Assembly (NCBI RefSeq): GCF_008831285.2
Contig: NC_045140.1
Span: 25,314,131-25,378,130 of the forward strand
Origin: Nymphaea colorata
Taxonomy: Eukaryota; Streptophyta; Magnoliopsida; Nymphaeales; Nymphaeaceae
Length of the DNA stretch: 64,000 nucleotides
Direction of reading: 5' to 3'
Numbering within the stretch: the stretch's first letter is position 1; every line of letters begins with the position of its first letter. Of this stretch, positions 47,624-59,901 are shown piece by piece. The translations under genes and the position numbers were made by a program. Below the pieces are notes generated by a model. The model made no database searches. It was not told where the DNA came from and was given only the letters and a program-made list of their open reading frames with translations.

Positions 47624-50243
47624 CTAGCGAGCCAGGGCGCGGCGCAGGACCGGGACCAGCATCTGGGGAGCGCTGAGGTGCGGCAGGTGGCCCTCGGCTT
47701 GCAGGATCTCGACCGTGGCCTTGCCGCCCAGGTGGGCCTTCATGTAGTGGGCGACGGAGAGCGGGACGGACATGTCCTTGATCCCCTGGATGATGCAGCA
47801 CGGCACCTTGACCAGGCCCAGGATGGGCCGGAAGTCGCTGAAGAAGACCGTCTGGCACACGAACAGCGAGATGTCCGGCCTCATGTTGAAGAGGGTCCGG
47901 CTGAACTCGCGGACCGCGACGGGTACGTCGGCGCCCACCGCCAGCGGCGCGTACCCGGACACCCACGCCTCGTAGTTCGACTCCATCGCGCTGAACACCT
48001 TCTCTATCTCGTTGCGCTCGAACCCACCGTGGTAGTCCTTGTCGTTCAGGAACCTGCATCCCCGCATCTTTTAACGTTCTCTCGCCTCGGGAGAGTATTT
48101 TTAATGAAATAAAAAGAATTGAATACAAGCGAGCCAAACATGGGTTTAGGAATATCCAGCGATACGAACAGAATTTTACGATATTAATACACGTAAGATA
48201 GGTTAAACCATCGAGATCAAGTATCGGACCTCAGAAAAAGGCAGCTTCAATTCAAATAATTGATGCAAAACGACTAAGCACATTTAAAATTTCACTAGAA
48301 ATTGAAACCGTGCACCAAACTAATGATATAAATGATCCTCCATCTAGTTTTCCCTCCACAAAAATATAAAAAAAAAAAAGATCTAGTTTTACCTATATAC
48401 ATATATATATAAGAGAGAGAGAGACTTGGACAGACATCTTTTTTTACTCTATTAATGACCATCCAAGTGGGGTCTCAAATGCTTTGTACGTAAACTCATT
48501 ATAAAATGCACGGGAGGCCCAATTGTACATGATAGTTATCCAAAACTTGCGTGGCGTGGCTAACAATAAATATGCCCACACCCAGCCCCTATTAAGTCAC
48601 TGATGGTTTTATGAATCAAACAGCAAAAATGGGCCACATCCAAGAAGTGGAAGAAGGGGAGATGAACGTTCAAAATAGCTAATCAAATTACCTGGAAAGC
48701 AGGGTTTTTTTTTTTTTTTTTTATACACGAGTTTCGGTTAGAGCCCAAGCTTATCTCGTTTATTAGCAGGTCTGAGTGAGTAGGGCCCGAGCCAAGTTCG
48801 TTCGAGTAACATGAGTCAGACTGGCAGGGGCCATGGGCCCATGGCTCCCCCTCTGATTTTGATAAAAAAAAAAAATTACATGGTATAATTTATAAAAATT
48901 CCATTTGACATTGAAAAATATAATTCGTGCCCGTAATAATTTTAGAAATATCGGTCGGCCCACTGAGAAGAAATTTCTTCTTCCAACACTTGTCTCAATC
49001 GATAAAAACATTTGTTATAGTTTTCGTAACTTATTTTAATGAAAGAAAAATTGAAAGGTAGGACGGGTCATCTAAGATGATGAGCGAGCGGTTGCGATAA
49101 AAACAGCAAAATCACTTCATCTCTTTCTTCATCATTCACCCACCCACTAAAAAAACACTTACGGATACATATTGTATGCAGTTTTCCTTCTTTTAAAACA
49201 TATGGTCACACTCGAACAACATTCTTAAATAACAACACGCTTTTTTTGAAGCAAGGAAATGAAATTTGCACCAAGTTGGTTCGATTTCATTAGGGAAAAG
49301 AAAAAGCAAGGCGAAAGTATCGATCCAGAACTCGGCAGCAAGGAAGCAAATTTCTCTATCTCTTTTTTTTTTTTTCTGAAGAGAAGATAAACATGCTTTC
49401 TGAAAAAACCCCAGGTTTTGGGCTTTTAAGTTGCCAACAATAAACATTACTATTTTTTAAACAACGGGCTAATCACACTACCCGAGACTAATAAGATTTT
49501 AGACTTTTTAAAAAAATTTAAAACAAAAAAAAGGGGCCCGACGTCCTCGTAAATGACGGATGTATCCCTATACCTCATCCGAAAGAAAACATCCCCTTCG
49601 CTCTACGACTGCGAACCCGTTCCATGTATCGCGTCATTTAAAATTCATCTCTGTACAATACGGTCATTTATGAAACCGCGAGGTTCCCTCCCCGCGGTCG
49701 TCGTCGTCGTCATCTCCGTCCCCTTCTGACCGATCTTCCCTTCCGATTGAGTGGCAAGATCGTAATAAGGGGAACGGAGGGGAGAAAAGCTCGCCGCGGA
49801 AGAAACGGACGAAGAAGATGGGGAGATGAGGAGAAAAGGGGAGAAAGGAAGGAGTGAAGAGGTAGGTACCTGGGGGAGGCGCCGAGGAGGACGAGCTTGG
49901 TGAAGAGCTCGGGGCGGCGGATGGAGGCGAGGCAGCCGATCATGGCGGAGATGGAGTGGCCGACGAAGGCGCAGCGTTCGATGCGGAGGGCGGCGAGGAC
50001 GTCGAGCAGGTCGTCGACGTAGGGGTCGAGGGAGGAGTACCGGGCGAAGTCGAAGTTGTCCGGGTTGACGCTGCCGGCGCAGACCAGGTCGTAGAGGACC
50101 ACCCGGAAGTCCCTCACCAGGTACGGCAGCACCTTCTGCCACGCCGACTGGTCCGTCCCGAACCCGTGAGACAGCACCAGGAACCGGTCCCCCGTCCCCA
50201 CCACCCTCACGTTCAGAACCTCCAGCAGCGATGTCCTCCCCAT
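47624..50243 (-). CDS. D14: Strigolactone receptor D14 (alpha/beta hydrolase), two exons, 267 aa
   Basis: DWARF14: an alpha/beta-hydrolase that binds and hydrolyses strigolactone, then binds the F-box protein MAX2/D3 to trigger degradation of SMXL/D53 repressors and restrain shoot branching; it acts in nucleus and cytoplasm. Exon 1 (50243-49870) starts [18 protein letters not shown] and carries the oxyanion region [11 protein letters not shown] (residues 25-35), [12 protein letters not shown] and the nucleophile elbow GHSIS (Ser97). The donor splits Arg125 (AG|G). Exon 2 (48053-47624) resumes [12 protein letters not shown] and holds the lid helices, [14 protein letters not shown], the catalytic Asp218 (QGIKDMSVP) and His247 (EGHLPHLS). 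Length and triad numbering coincide with Arabidopsis D14 (267 aa; Ser97/Asp218/His247, from memory). The YDLVCAGS segment fits D14 rather than the KAI2 type (YDNMGAG). Both exons are very GC-rich. A TATA-like TATTAAATA lies at 50405-50413. Appears intact. Confidence 0.95.
48054..49869 (-). other. D14 intron
   Basis: An 1816-bp GT-AG intron (GTACCTACC donor, GATGCAG acceptor) that interrupts the Arg125 codon. Unlike the exons it is AT-rich. It carries a poly-T run at about 48703-48721 and a palindromic GGGCCATGGGCCCATGGC segment at about 48827-48845, likely TE-derived. No coding features. Confidence 0.8.
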
Positions 50244-50404
50244 CTCTCGATCGATCCAAGGTTCCAAATGGGGGAAAACGAAGAAGACGGAAGATAAGAA
50301 GAGAGGAAGAGGGGATTGAGACTGAGAGGAGTGATTTTGTTTTTGTTCTGAATATTTCTTCCCCCTTCTTCTTCTTCGCATTCCTCTTCCTCTGTCGTTT
50401 GGGG

Positions 50405-50413
50405 TATTTAATA
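50405..50413 (-). promoter_or_regulatory. Candidate TATA box of D14
   Basis: TATTAAATA on the minus strand about 165 bp upstream of the D14 ATG, followed by a leader with CT-rich tracts. Position fits a plant core promoter; not verified. Confidence 0.4.
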
Positions 50414-53045
50414 CGATTTTGGGCGATGGCGGATATTAGGTGATGTCTTTTTGTGGTGGTGGTGTTGCATGATGATGAGTTTATTGATTTTTTATCCCCC
50501 TTTTTTTTCTTTTTTTTACAAAAATTGCGAACGCCGGTTTCGTCTATGATCTATTTGTCAAATCCGCCTCCACTTTTCATATATTTCATTTTGCCGCTCG
50601 GTGAACCAGATCGAAACGCAGCTGTTGCTTTCATTTCATGGTTCTGGATAAAGAAAAACGTTTTGTCCTTTCCCAGAGCATCTCTCTTTCATCAATGCTC
50701 TGAATATAAGGGTTCCCATCTCTCCTCTCGTAAAGATTTTTTTTTTTAATTTTATATTAAAACTTAAATTACAATATTTAATTAATAAAATGAAAAATAC
50801 TTCCGTTTCAAACGCACTTCTTAGTTAAGCACATTTTTCAATACAAGCAAGTTGGTATTAAGAACCACCTTCAATTCAAAGCTCTTTTTTGACTAAAACG
50901 CCTTCTCTACCTCGAACTGGAATATCTTATTGGACTTCATATTCTTCTAACTATTTGATTCTGTAGCCGTTCTTTCTTTACTGATTTATGCTTTGTAAAA
51001 TAAAATAGGGGAATCCCCTGGCAGTCTGGAGTGCAGCACTTCTTCTTTTTTTTCCTCTTTTGAAATAAAAGAGAGCATCTGCGCTCAAAAAGCAAGCCTA
51101 CTTACTAATGACATAATTTTCAGTAAAGAATTGAAGCCGTTGAGGGCCTTCAGACTCGGGTCCGAACCAAAAATCACCAAACTCAAGTTAATCAGATTAC
51201 TAAACCTTGTTAGTGCAGGGCTGGAAAAATTAGTACTTTCTCTTACGGTGTAGGATTTACATTATTAAGTAGTTGATAGTTAGATGTTAAATCAGTGTTT
51301 TTTTGGGTCAGCAAGAGGTTAACACCACTCTACTCGCAAAAGAGCCCAAACCCGCTCCTCCCACCATGTCCTCCTTCTTTCCGTCTCATATATATATATA
51401 TATCATGTGGGTTCTCGGCTGTAATAGGGTTGTGGACCAATGTTTGTCAGCTAGCACATGCTCTCACATCATCATTAATACAGCGACATAGAGCCCACGA
51501 GAATTGACTTGGGAATGTGCTGTTTAATGTGCTCCTAACCCAATCTGATATTAAATGCTCCTTTTTAAATTTCTATGATCTCAGACTTTTTTTTTTATAA
51601 ATTATCCCCCAATTTCCTTTTCAATTTTCTTTGTGTTGTCTTGTAGTTTATGTGATTGGGTTGGACTTAAACTTTGGGAAAACTACCAATGCCATAAGAA
51701 GGTATTTAAGAGGAAAAACTTCGTATTTTTCAAAGAAATGTTCCTAAACCACAAGTTTTAAGAACACCTACCTCCATTCTTTTTCGAAAGAACATGGTAT
51801 ACTTACGGATGTTGTTAGACCCAGCAACCAAATTCTGGATATAATGACACAATGTTTCATAAAATAAGAATTATTCTTGGAACCTGTATTATCAGAATAT
51901 GGTAAGAACTAAGTCTAGCCTTAACTCGTTAACCCATCTCGCGCTTGAATAAAATCCAAATAAAATATTTTAAATGGATTTGGACCACCACTATCGTCCG
52001 GTGGAAAAACTTAGCAAGCAAAAGTTTCAGTAGAGGACCAATTCTTTCTCATAGTTCCATTGCAGAACCCCCCACTTTTCCTTTTCATCATCTACCCACT
52101 CAATTTTTCAAAATTGAGACTTGCCGTCACTCGTGCATCCGAACTTAGCTTTTAGGTTAACCACTGAATGACGCCGAGTAAAAGAATCGTTAACATCTTT
52201 CCTTTCTTTTCCACAATAGCGAACATTCACTTTTTTAAAAAATTAAATAAATGGATACATGCAGCACTTGATTTTTTTTTTTTTTCGTTAAAATAACAAA
52301 CTTTGTGGCCTGAAGGTTCCATTTCATGGTTATCGGGAAGGTATAACGTGTAAAATAAAATAATAAAAACCATGGAGGCATTTGGACCGGATCTGACGTG
52401 ACCTTCTAAATTTAATAGATATCCTTGTGGGTCCAATTGCGGCCCAACCCAAGGCAAAATTGGCAGTATTCTTTTCAATTTTTTTTTACTTGTTTTCGCT
52501 GATCTTCAAGGGATTTGGCGTAATTGATGGGGTGGAAGCTGATAGGCAACCAATCTACTTTTCGAATTTTTGTGACAAAACTCTCTGTACTGCAAAGGAG
52601 AGATCAACCATACACAAGTAGCACCCTAAAGCACTAAAACCGGGTCATATACCCTACGAGAACAAGCCGATCCCTTGTTCAATTCATGTTGGTGTCAACC
52701 CCTTCAAATGCCTACCTTGGCATTCAGGGGTATCTAGATGGTGCGAAAGAACGTTTAAGACGGCCATTCAATTTCCACGACATCCTTCTTATTTAAACAG
52801 GACGGAGAACAGACCATGACATCCTTCAACATGGCTCCGGAATTTTGATCAAGACAACCTAATAAAATTGAGTTTTTGATGACTGTTTGTACATGATTTT
52901 TCATTTGGGGAGACATGGTAGCATTGATTTAATTTGGGCTTGTGTACATTCCATTCTCCTAAAGATCTCTACCATATGTAGAGATAATAAGAACTCATTT
53001 TTGAATTGTACCATGAAGGGGTCGTGGGGCATCCAGAACAGTTTG

Positions 53046-53117
53046 TGAGTGTCCTATGAATCTGTTTTTAAATATTAAGACCGGTCTGTTAATTTGTAGA
53101 AAAGATTCATGGGACGT
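53046..53117. repeat. Mini-hairpin element (GTGTCCTATGAATC family)
   Basis: GTGTCCTATGAATC is followed after about 45 bp by GATTCATGGGAC, its near reverse complement. Related hairpins occur at 54191-54285 and 58067-58122. Confidence 0.6.
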
Positions 53118-54190
53118 AAAAACCAAATGACCACGAAGCCATGTATTGTGAGTGCAACTGACTCAAAAAACCGACACAAACGACTTCTTCAACTCAAAGT
53201 TTTGGTTTGAATTATTTGGACACAATTTTTGAGCAGGAAAAACCAAGTCACACTTGGAAAATGAAAGATTGAGCAATGGTTGGATTGGACTTGTGGCCGA
53301 ATCCAAACTCCATGAGGATATCTACCATAATCTAAATCAGAAAACGTACATGCAGTTTTGTATTGAGTTCCAATTCCAAAACAGTTCCCCGCATCAGACC
53401 TAATCTTGTAGCTTCTACATTTTTCTTCACGAGAACGAAGAATCACATAAGGCCAAATTAGCCTTTTGGAGGACTACAATGTTTAGAGACAGAAAATAGA
53501 GCAATTCGAGAGTCACCAATTTCGTGGGCCTTTTCGCACGCCATTCACAAAATATCCACATGTTTCACTCATATTTATGTTGGGTTCTCATAGAAGCAAA
53601 CAATTCATTGAAATAAAGAGGGCCACAAAGATCACTATAGGCCTTGAAAAACGTCACTAAATCTATAAGGAAGTTGAAGAACTAATTCATCGCAAACTGA
53701 ACTATATGTAACCATTATATCATTATGGCTCAAAGATTTGAGCAGATTCATAAAACACCTTAAAAAATGGAGTCGGATTCATAAAACAATTACAAATTGT
53801 TCCACTTGTCAAATAGGTCCTACTGCACCGAACTAGCACTGTCTCCTGGGACACCTAATGCACCAAAACAACCCGAGGCTGATTTTTTTTGCCGTCCTTT
53901 TCCTCTTTTTGCCTTCCTTATAGACTGCATGAGATTAATCCTCTTTCTTCTTTTCTGTATGCCAGAGAAAGCCACTAAAACTATTTTTGAGAATGGAGAT
54001 AACAATGAAAATTTTTCAGAAAGGAGCACAACTTTCAGCCTCACAATGAAAAACAGACTTAAAAATTTATAGATATCTGGAAGGAGGCTTTAGATATTCG
54101 ATACAACCTCTTCAAATCTTTACTTCCTCTTAATTTCAATCCAACTACAAACCTTACTACCCATAAGATTGGTCAAATGGAACACTAACA

Positions 54191-54285
54191 GAGTGTTCCA
54201 TTAATCTACCCCAAAGATTGCGGCAGGTTAAAGCTAGTTTTTCATGAACCTGCTCCAATCTTTGGAGTAGATTCATGAAACACTC
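54191..54285. repeat. Mini-hairpin element (GAGTGTTCCATTAATC family)
   Basis: GAGTGTTCCATTAATCTACC and CCAAAGATTG on the left pair with CAATCTTTGGAGTAGATTC and ATGAAACACTC on the right. The inner and outer stems make a nearly continuous ~30-bp stem over a ~35-bp loop. Confidence 0.7.
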
Positions 54286-56734
54286 ACATAGTATTTCAAC
54301 GGCCAAATGTTAGGGGCTTTAATTAGATGCCGCTAATCAGGCGAGCATGCAAAGTTCTTGCTGCCATTGCAAATTAACTGTGGCTTCCGGATAAAACAAA
54401 AAGCAAGCCCATGACCGTGGGGCCTAGAGATAAACTGCCTAGAAAATGAGGATAAGGTTTTCCGAATCTAATCCAAGCCCCCATTAGTCTATTTGGCAGG
54501 CCTGGAGACATGGTTTCTCCCCCCCACCCCCCCCTTTTCTTGTTGCCGCATCCAATCAATTTCTTTGAAAGGGACTTGGAATGTTGCCCTGTAGCTCTCT
54601 CCTTTGCACTGCAACTCTTCTCTCCCCACTCTTTTGTGGCAGGAATTGACCAGCATCCCTTGCCCTGTTTATCCCATCTACGCTGCCCAAGAGTCCTCCC
54701 ACTTTGCTAGTGATCTGTGAATCTCTCTACCCATAGAAACGATCCTTTTTTGTTTTGAGAGTTTGTGTCCCTTTCAATCCAAGTCGTGTTCGTAACAACA
54801 GAAAACTTTTCCCTACCCAAAATATTCCATTCCGGACCCAAGAGCTCTCCCACACTCAAGAACCACGTAGCACAAGGAATATTATGTAAGGTACTTGAAC
54901 TCTGCCAATCAGTTTCCAGTTTTGGTTCCACCCACCAAGAGAAAGTTACTCAAAGCATAACTTTTTAATCTTGCCAAGTGCATAGGGAAATTGTTTGTCA
55001 ACATGACACATAACATAAAAAAAGTTTAGATTTGTATTAAAGATTCTTGGAAGTCTCCCCATGTTAGAGCGCCGAGCATGATCTATACTTAATACGCCTC
55101 CCTAGTTTCCCAAGACATTTTTTTTTCTTTTTGATGAAGGCATTCATGTAATTTTGTATTTTGAGGGTTTGCCTTGACCCGGATGTTTTAGAGGGGGCAG
55201 CTTCTTGTATTCTTTGATTCTTTTGTGATAGTGGAAAACTTTGTGTGATCATGGAGGTAGGAAAACCTCGTCTCTGAATCCTTATGTCTTCTTCTTCCTT
55301 CTCCTTTTGATTTCTTCTCTTATGTTGTAAGAGAGAGAGAGAGAGATGGACGGCTTCGTCCCTAACATCCCATATTGGCTTATAAGAGAATCAAGTAAAC
55401 CATTAGTTACAATGATTCATAGGCTATGGAGGGCAAGTTGGGATCTGCTAAACCAGGAGCTCAAGCTCGGAATGAGAGCGAAACCAAAGTTATTAAATCG
55501 AAGGAGACTAAAGGTGAACAAGTTAGACGGACGGAATGCACGAGCATGCACCCTCCCAACCACAACCTTTCTCTTTGTCATTACAGATGAAGCTAAGAGT
55601 TGCTCGAGAGTGGGACTTGAAACCGGAGATTCCTTCAATTAGGATAGTGTGACTCCAACTGGTTGGCCTTTCTTATTCAGCTGAAAATAGAGGATGGCTT
55701 TATGATGATTGAAATGGCTAGTAGAAGATGACCGGTCCCCAATAAGCAGCAACCTTTCGAAAGACGGTGAGGTAAAAAACCGCGGCCACAGATGGGAAGA
55801 CTTTAGTTGTTCTCTATCCGAAAAAAGCATCACGTCCTTGTATGGTCCTCAATTGGCTTGATGAGTCAGTAGCCTTATCGTCGCCATGATTCTCTGCCTC
55901 TTAGCTTGCAACTCAGCATCTCAAAAATTTTGTGGTGGGACGGAATACAGTGAAAGGAACGGGAAAAAGAGGAAAAAAACAGAACAGAAGAAAGCACTTG
56001 ACCACATTTTTATTTTTTTTTCATGTATAGTCGGTGCATTTGCATGTTTGGCAGAACAAAAGTCAACTTCTAAAAGATACTGGGGCTTTCCACAATGGCT
56101 CGGACCAATGGCTGTTAGGTGGCCGATCACTGGATTCGAATTTTAGCCTTGTTAACTATAAGTTATTAGGGATGTCGAAGGTTCAAATTTCAGTCCCAAC
56201 CAAGCCCAATGAACTGCACTGGGTCAAAGAATCTAAAACAAAAATCTAATTATAGGCAGGTTCATGAGTTTTTTATTTTAGAGTCAAAAGTTCTATTGGA
56301 AACCCAAGGTTCAATGGCATGCTTAGAGTCTTACGAAAAGAGAATATGATGAAGCTCATTCGAATAATCTATCTGTATCATTAGACTTGGTTGTCGATTT
56401 TCGTAGCTTATTAAGTCTGAGTCGTTGTCCTAATATGACAAATATTGTTAAGCCTGATAGAACAGAGAGAAGCCGAACAAGCATAACCAATTAGAGATAG
56501 GTCCGAACGAAGAAGGAAGTCATGCATGAAACGAATAACAAGACAGAAAATCCGTATTTCTCAAACCATCTGTTCTTGATCTTTCATAATATGTTAGCAA
56601 CCACTTTCATCAGTATGTTCTCTGGGCAGGATAAGAGCAGATGCAAATGTAAGACAAAGAGGCAAAGCAACCCACAAAATGTAAAGATATGATTTCCTTG
56701 GGCGTACTAGAAGGCTTTACGCCACCAAGTCTTA

Positions 56735-57088
56735 TGCAATGTTTGGATTGAGGGAAAGGGATGGAAAGAAATGAGTGTTAAAAGAAAGGGAATGGACAGG
56801 AAAAAGAGAGAAAATGAAAGGGAAGGAAAGAGTTTCATACTGTCTTTCCTTTATCCTTTTCATCTCAATGTCTCCAATTTTGAAAGGATTCAATTTAAAT
56901 TGATCTTTTCATTTTCTTTCTTTCCCCTCTCCTTTTCATTGCATCTAAACAGGTTTTTTTTTTTTTTCTTTTCTTTCCTTTCCCTCCTTCATTAGATAAA
57001 CAAACGCTGGAATTTCCCTTCCTTCCCTCCTTCATTAGACAACCAAACACAGGAATTTCCCTTCCTTTCCCTCCATCCAAATAGGGCA
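56735..57088. mobile_element. PIF/Harbinger-like MITE with TTA target-site duplication
   Basis: A 354-bp element bounded by TTA on both sides (56732-56734 and 57089-57091). Terminal inverted repeats: the left TGCAATGTTTGGATTGAGGG and the right (reverse complement) TGCCCTATTTGGATGGAGGG match over most positions and continue AAAGG. A TTA/TAA duplication with GGG/TTTGG-type ends is characteristic of PIF/Harbinger (Tourist-type) MITEs. The interior is purine-rich on the left and pyrimidine-rich on the right, with a tandem-like CCTCCTTCATTAGA(T/C)AA segment twice near 56984 and 57027. No coding capacity. Confidence 0.8.
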
Positions 57089-57091
57089 TTA

Positions 57092-59900
57092 AGGTTTTTC
57101 ACAACCAAGTAACCAACAAAGTCGCTTGGCACTCCAGCGTACAAGCCTCAAGATTTTGTGCTACCAAGCAAACAACAAAGTCTCTAGTCCCGCTTTTCTT
57201 TTCTTTTTTTCCCTTAGAATATTTTATGGAGGGTGTGCTTAAATTTATTTCGAATCTTTAAGGTTGCGTTTAATAGCCTCGGATATTAGATCAGAGACTG
57301 CATAAAAAGGTATGTTTTGAGAAATTCTCTGTTTAAAGTTTAAACAAACCGATGATTTCAGTAGCATGGATTTAATGCATACTACATGATAAAAATATGG
57401 ATTTAATATCGTATGGGGGAAGATATGACCTTAAATCCATGGACCAAAGATCTTAGATCAATGTGGAGTTCAGATCTATGGTGAAACAAACACAACCTAA
57501 TCATGCCACTATCAAACCAAAGCGATCTATGGGTACCCAAGTTTCCTATACGCATGTTGGTGGCAGCAGCGACAAAACTAAAACACCCTCCATGTTAGAT
57601 GTGGCTTCCTCTGAACTGGATTATCTTAGTGGAGCTTAATATTCTTGTAGCTGTTTGATTGTATAGCAATTCTTTTGTTCTTGGTTATTCTTTCTGTGCC
57701 AAAGAAAGCAAGCGAACCAATTACATAATTGTTAGCAAAGGATTTAAGCAGTTTAGACAAGGGTCCGAAGCCCGAACTAAACATTACCAAAAAATTCAAC
57801 AAAATTAGGTTTCAAATCTGCTCCAAAATGCGACTATATCCTCTAAAGCAGATCCAGGAAAGCTATTACCTGCCTGACGTCCAAATAATAACTAAATCCT
57901 GTTTCAATTGGGTCTGGACTCGTTCACAAACTGTGTGGACATTCCGATTGTACTGATTTGGTTTAGGGTTTATGTGGGATCAAGATGTACCACTTCTGCT
58001 CTAAATAATATATAGGAAGCAACTCAGTTAGATCAGTAAGGGGTTGTTTGGAAGCGAAGACACTCTATGAGTGTCCCACGAGTATGAATCTACCTCAATC
58101 TTTCGGGAAGATTCATGGGACACGACCCCTAAATGACCCAACTCACATGTTTTAAATATATTTAAAAGGTTTGTTTATGTTATGTTACCTAAAAAGGTAC
58201 TCGAGAGGAGTTCAGAATTAAGATATCCATGCAAATTTATATCGGAAACTTGACATACATACTGACGCTATACACTATACAGTAGGGGCTTGGTTTAAAA
58301 ATATGCTATATTCGGGTCAAAGCTTTTCATGTCAGACCTGGTTCTATGATTATGTTTCTGGTTTCCAGTCAACGACAAACCCGATCAGGTTCGAACAAGC
58401 TCGATTCTCTAGTCATTCCTTTCAACCCTGCTTAATCAAAACAGAAGTTATTCATTTCTAAAAGGCCACTGTAAATTAATATACTTTTAATTGTGATTGA
58501 AATGAAAATGTGCATGAGTTAAAGGGGGAACAGAAACTTAGATGTATTCACAATATTAATGGCTGATAGATCAGAAACTAACTGCTTCTTCTAAATTTTA
58601 TGAGTTTTGGGTTTTTTTTTTTTTCACTTCTCCATCTCCTTCTCTATTCTCTGTTTATCTTGTTTGTGTTTATATAATTGGGTTGGACTTGAATTGGGGG
58701 TTATTGTAAACGGCTTTTTAGAGTGAAACGACCTTAAGAGGCATTTGGTAAGATTGTACTCTTGGAACCAATGTTCTTTAACTCATATTTTTCATGCTTG
58801 AAAAAAACTATGTTCTTCTTCAAAGAAGCATGGATATAACGTGCGACATTATGTTTCCTTAACAAATGCATGATATGCTTGAAACTTGTGTTATAAGAAT
58901 ATATGTTACAAAAATATAATGTTCTTATTCAAATACCATCTAAAGAAGTCACAATAAGCAAAGCAATGTCAATTTGAATGAAACTTAAACACTTAATCAC
59001 CAATTATCGCCACAACGAGTTTGAATCCAGGATAGTTAAGTACGTTCGAGTTTCAGCCGAATTTGAATTTGGTACACAAAAAATGAAGAAAAGGATCTAA
59101 CACCAGCTGCATCCGGCCCATTTGGGACCTTCAAGACGAGTTTTGTTGGATGTGAAACTTTGAAATGCAGCTGACATTTTAGTTCTAGATTTGAAAGAGC
59201 TGAGACGAACCCATGAAATATATCTTGGGGAGAACTACTGGGAATTAAGTCTAACCTCAACCTGTTAATCTAAACGTGAATACTGAACATTCCCACTCAA
59301 ATGCAATTAAAATAAATAATATTATATGGATTTGAACAACAAATATACACACTATGGGCATGGATTATCATTAAAAGGAAAGCCATAATCCGAAAGGTTA
59401 ACCCCAAATCTTTGTTGTCTTCTACCAACATTTGAACGGATCTTTCTCCTCGTGGCCATTGTCGAGTTTTAGAAGAAAAAAGTAGAACGGCAACACGCCG
59501 GTTGTGATTCAATTTGGCCTTCAAAGTAAGTACTCAAATCATGGAAGGAGCTGCGTCATCCTTAAACCAAGTTTATCACGGACACAAGCTTACAATCATA
59601 ATAATGGGTATCAAGCCAACAACAAATTTCATCTTCAATTATATTTAAATAATCATCGCCATTGTGAATAATCAATCAACAGTCATAAGAATCAGTTTTT
59701 CGTCTTTTCCTTTCTTTTCTTTTGGGGTTTTGGGAGGAAGGATTTCGGTCTTAGCCGTTCCATTTTCGTCTTCTGCGGGAAGAGAATGAACCAAGATGCA
59801 GACGGAGGAGAAGTAAAAGGAAGCGATTTTCACCACAACCACCATCACAGGATAGTGAGGGAAATGGATGAAAAGTTTAAAATGGAAAGAGGGAAAGATG
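57092..59900. other. Intergenic, nothing recognised beyond a mini-hairpin
   Basis: AT-rich DNA. A mini-hairpin lies at 58067-58122. CAAGTAACCAACAAAGTC and CAAGCAAACAACAAAGTC near 57105 and 57165 are similar. Open frames are short and without family features. The part near 59900 should include the 3' UTR of the next gene. Confidence 0.35.
58067..58122. repeat. Mini-hairpin element (GAGTGTCCCACGAGTATGAATC family)
   Basis: GTGTCCCA and ATGAATC on the left pair with GATTCAT and GGGACAC on the right over a loop of about 20 bp. The same words occur in the hairpins at 53046-53117 and 54191-54285. Confidence 0.65.
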
Positions 59901-59901
59901 A

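Larger units (their letters stand above)
50420..56730. other. Intergenic: D14 upstream region and repeats
   Basis: No gene recognised on either strand. Mini-hairpin elements lie at 53046-53117 and 54191-54285 (listed separately). (TA)n is at about 51389-51403. Several poly-T/poly-A runs are present. Open frames up to ~100 codons (for example 50453-50749, 55346-55642) have no recognisable domain. Confidence 0.35.

Noticed and set aside
47568-48137. 189-codon minus-strand and 177-codon plus-strand frames over D14 exon 2
   Set aside because: Alternative frames of the GC-rich D14 exon; the frame with the Asp218 and His247 motifs is the real one.
49645-50259. 204-codon Arg/Pro-rich minus-strand frame over D14 exon 1
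   Set aside because: Frame-shifted shadow of the D14 coding frame.
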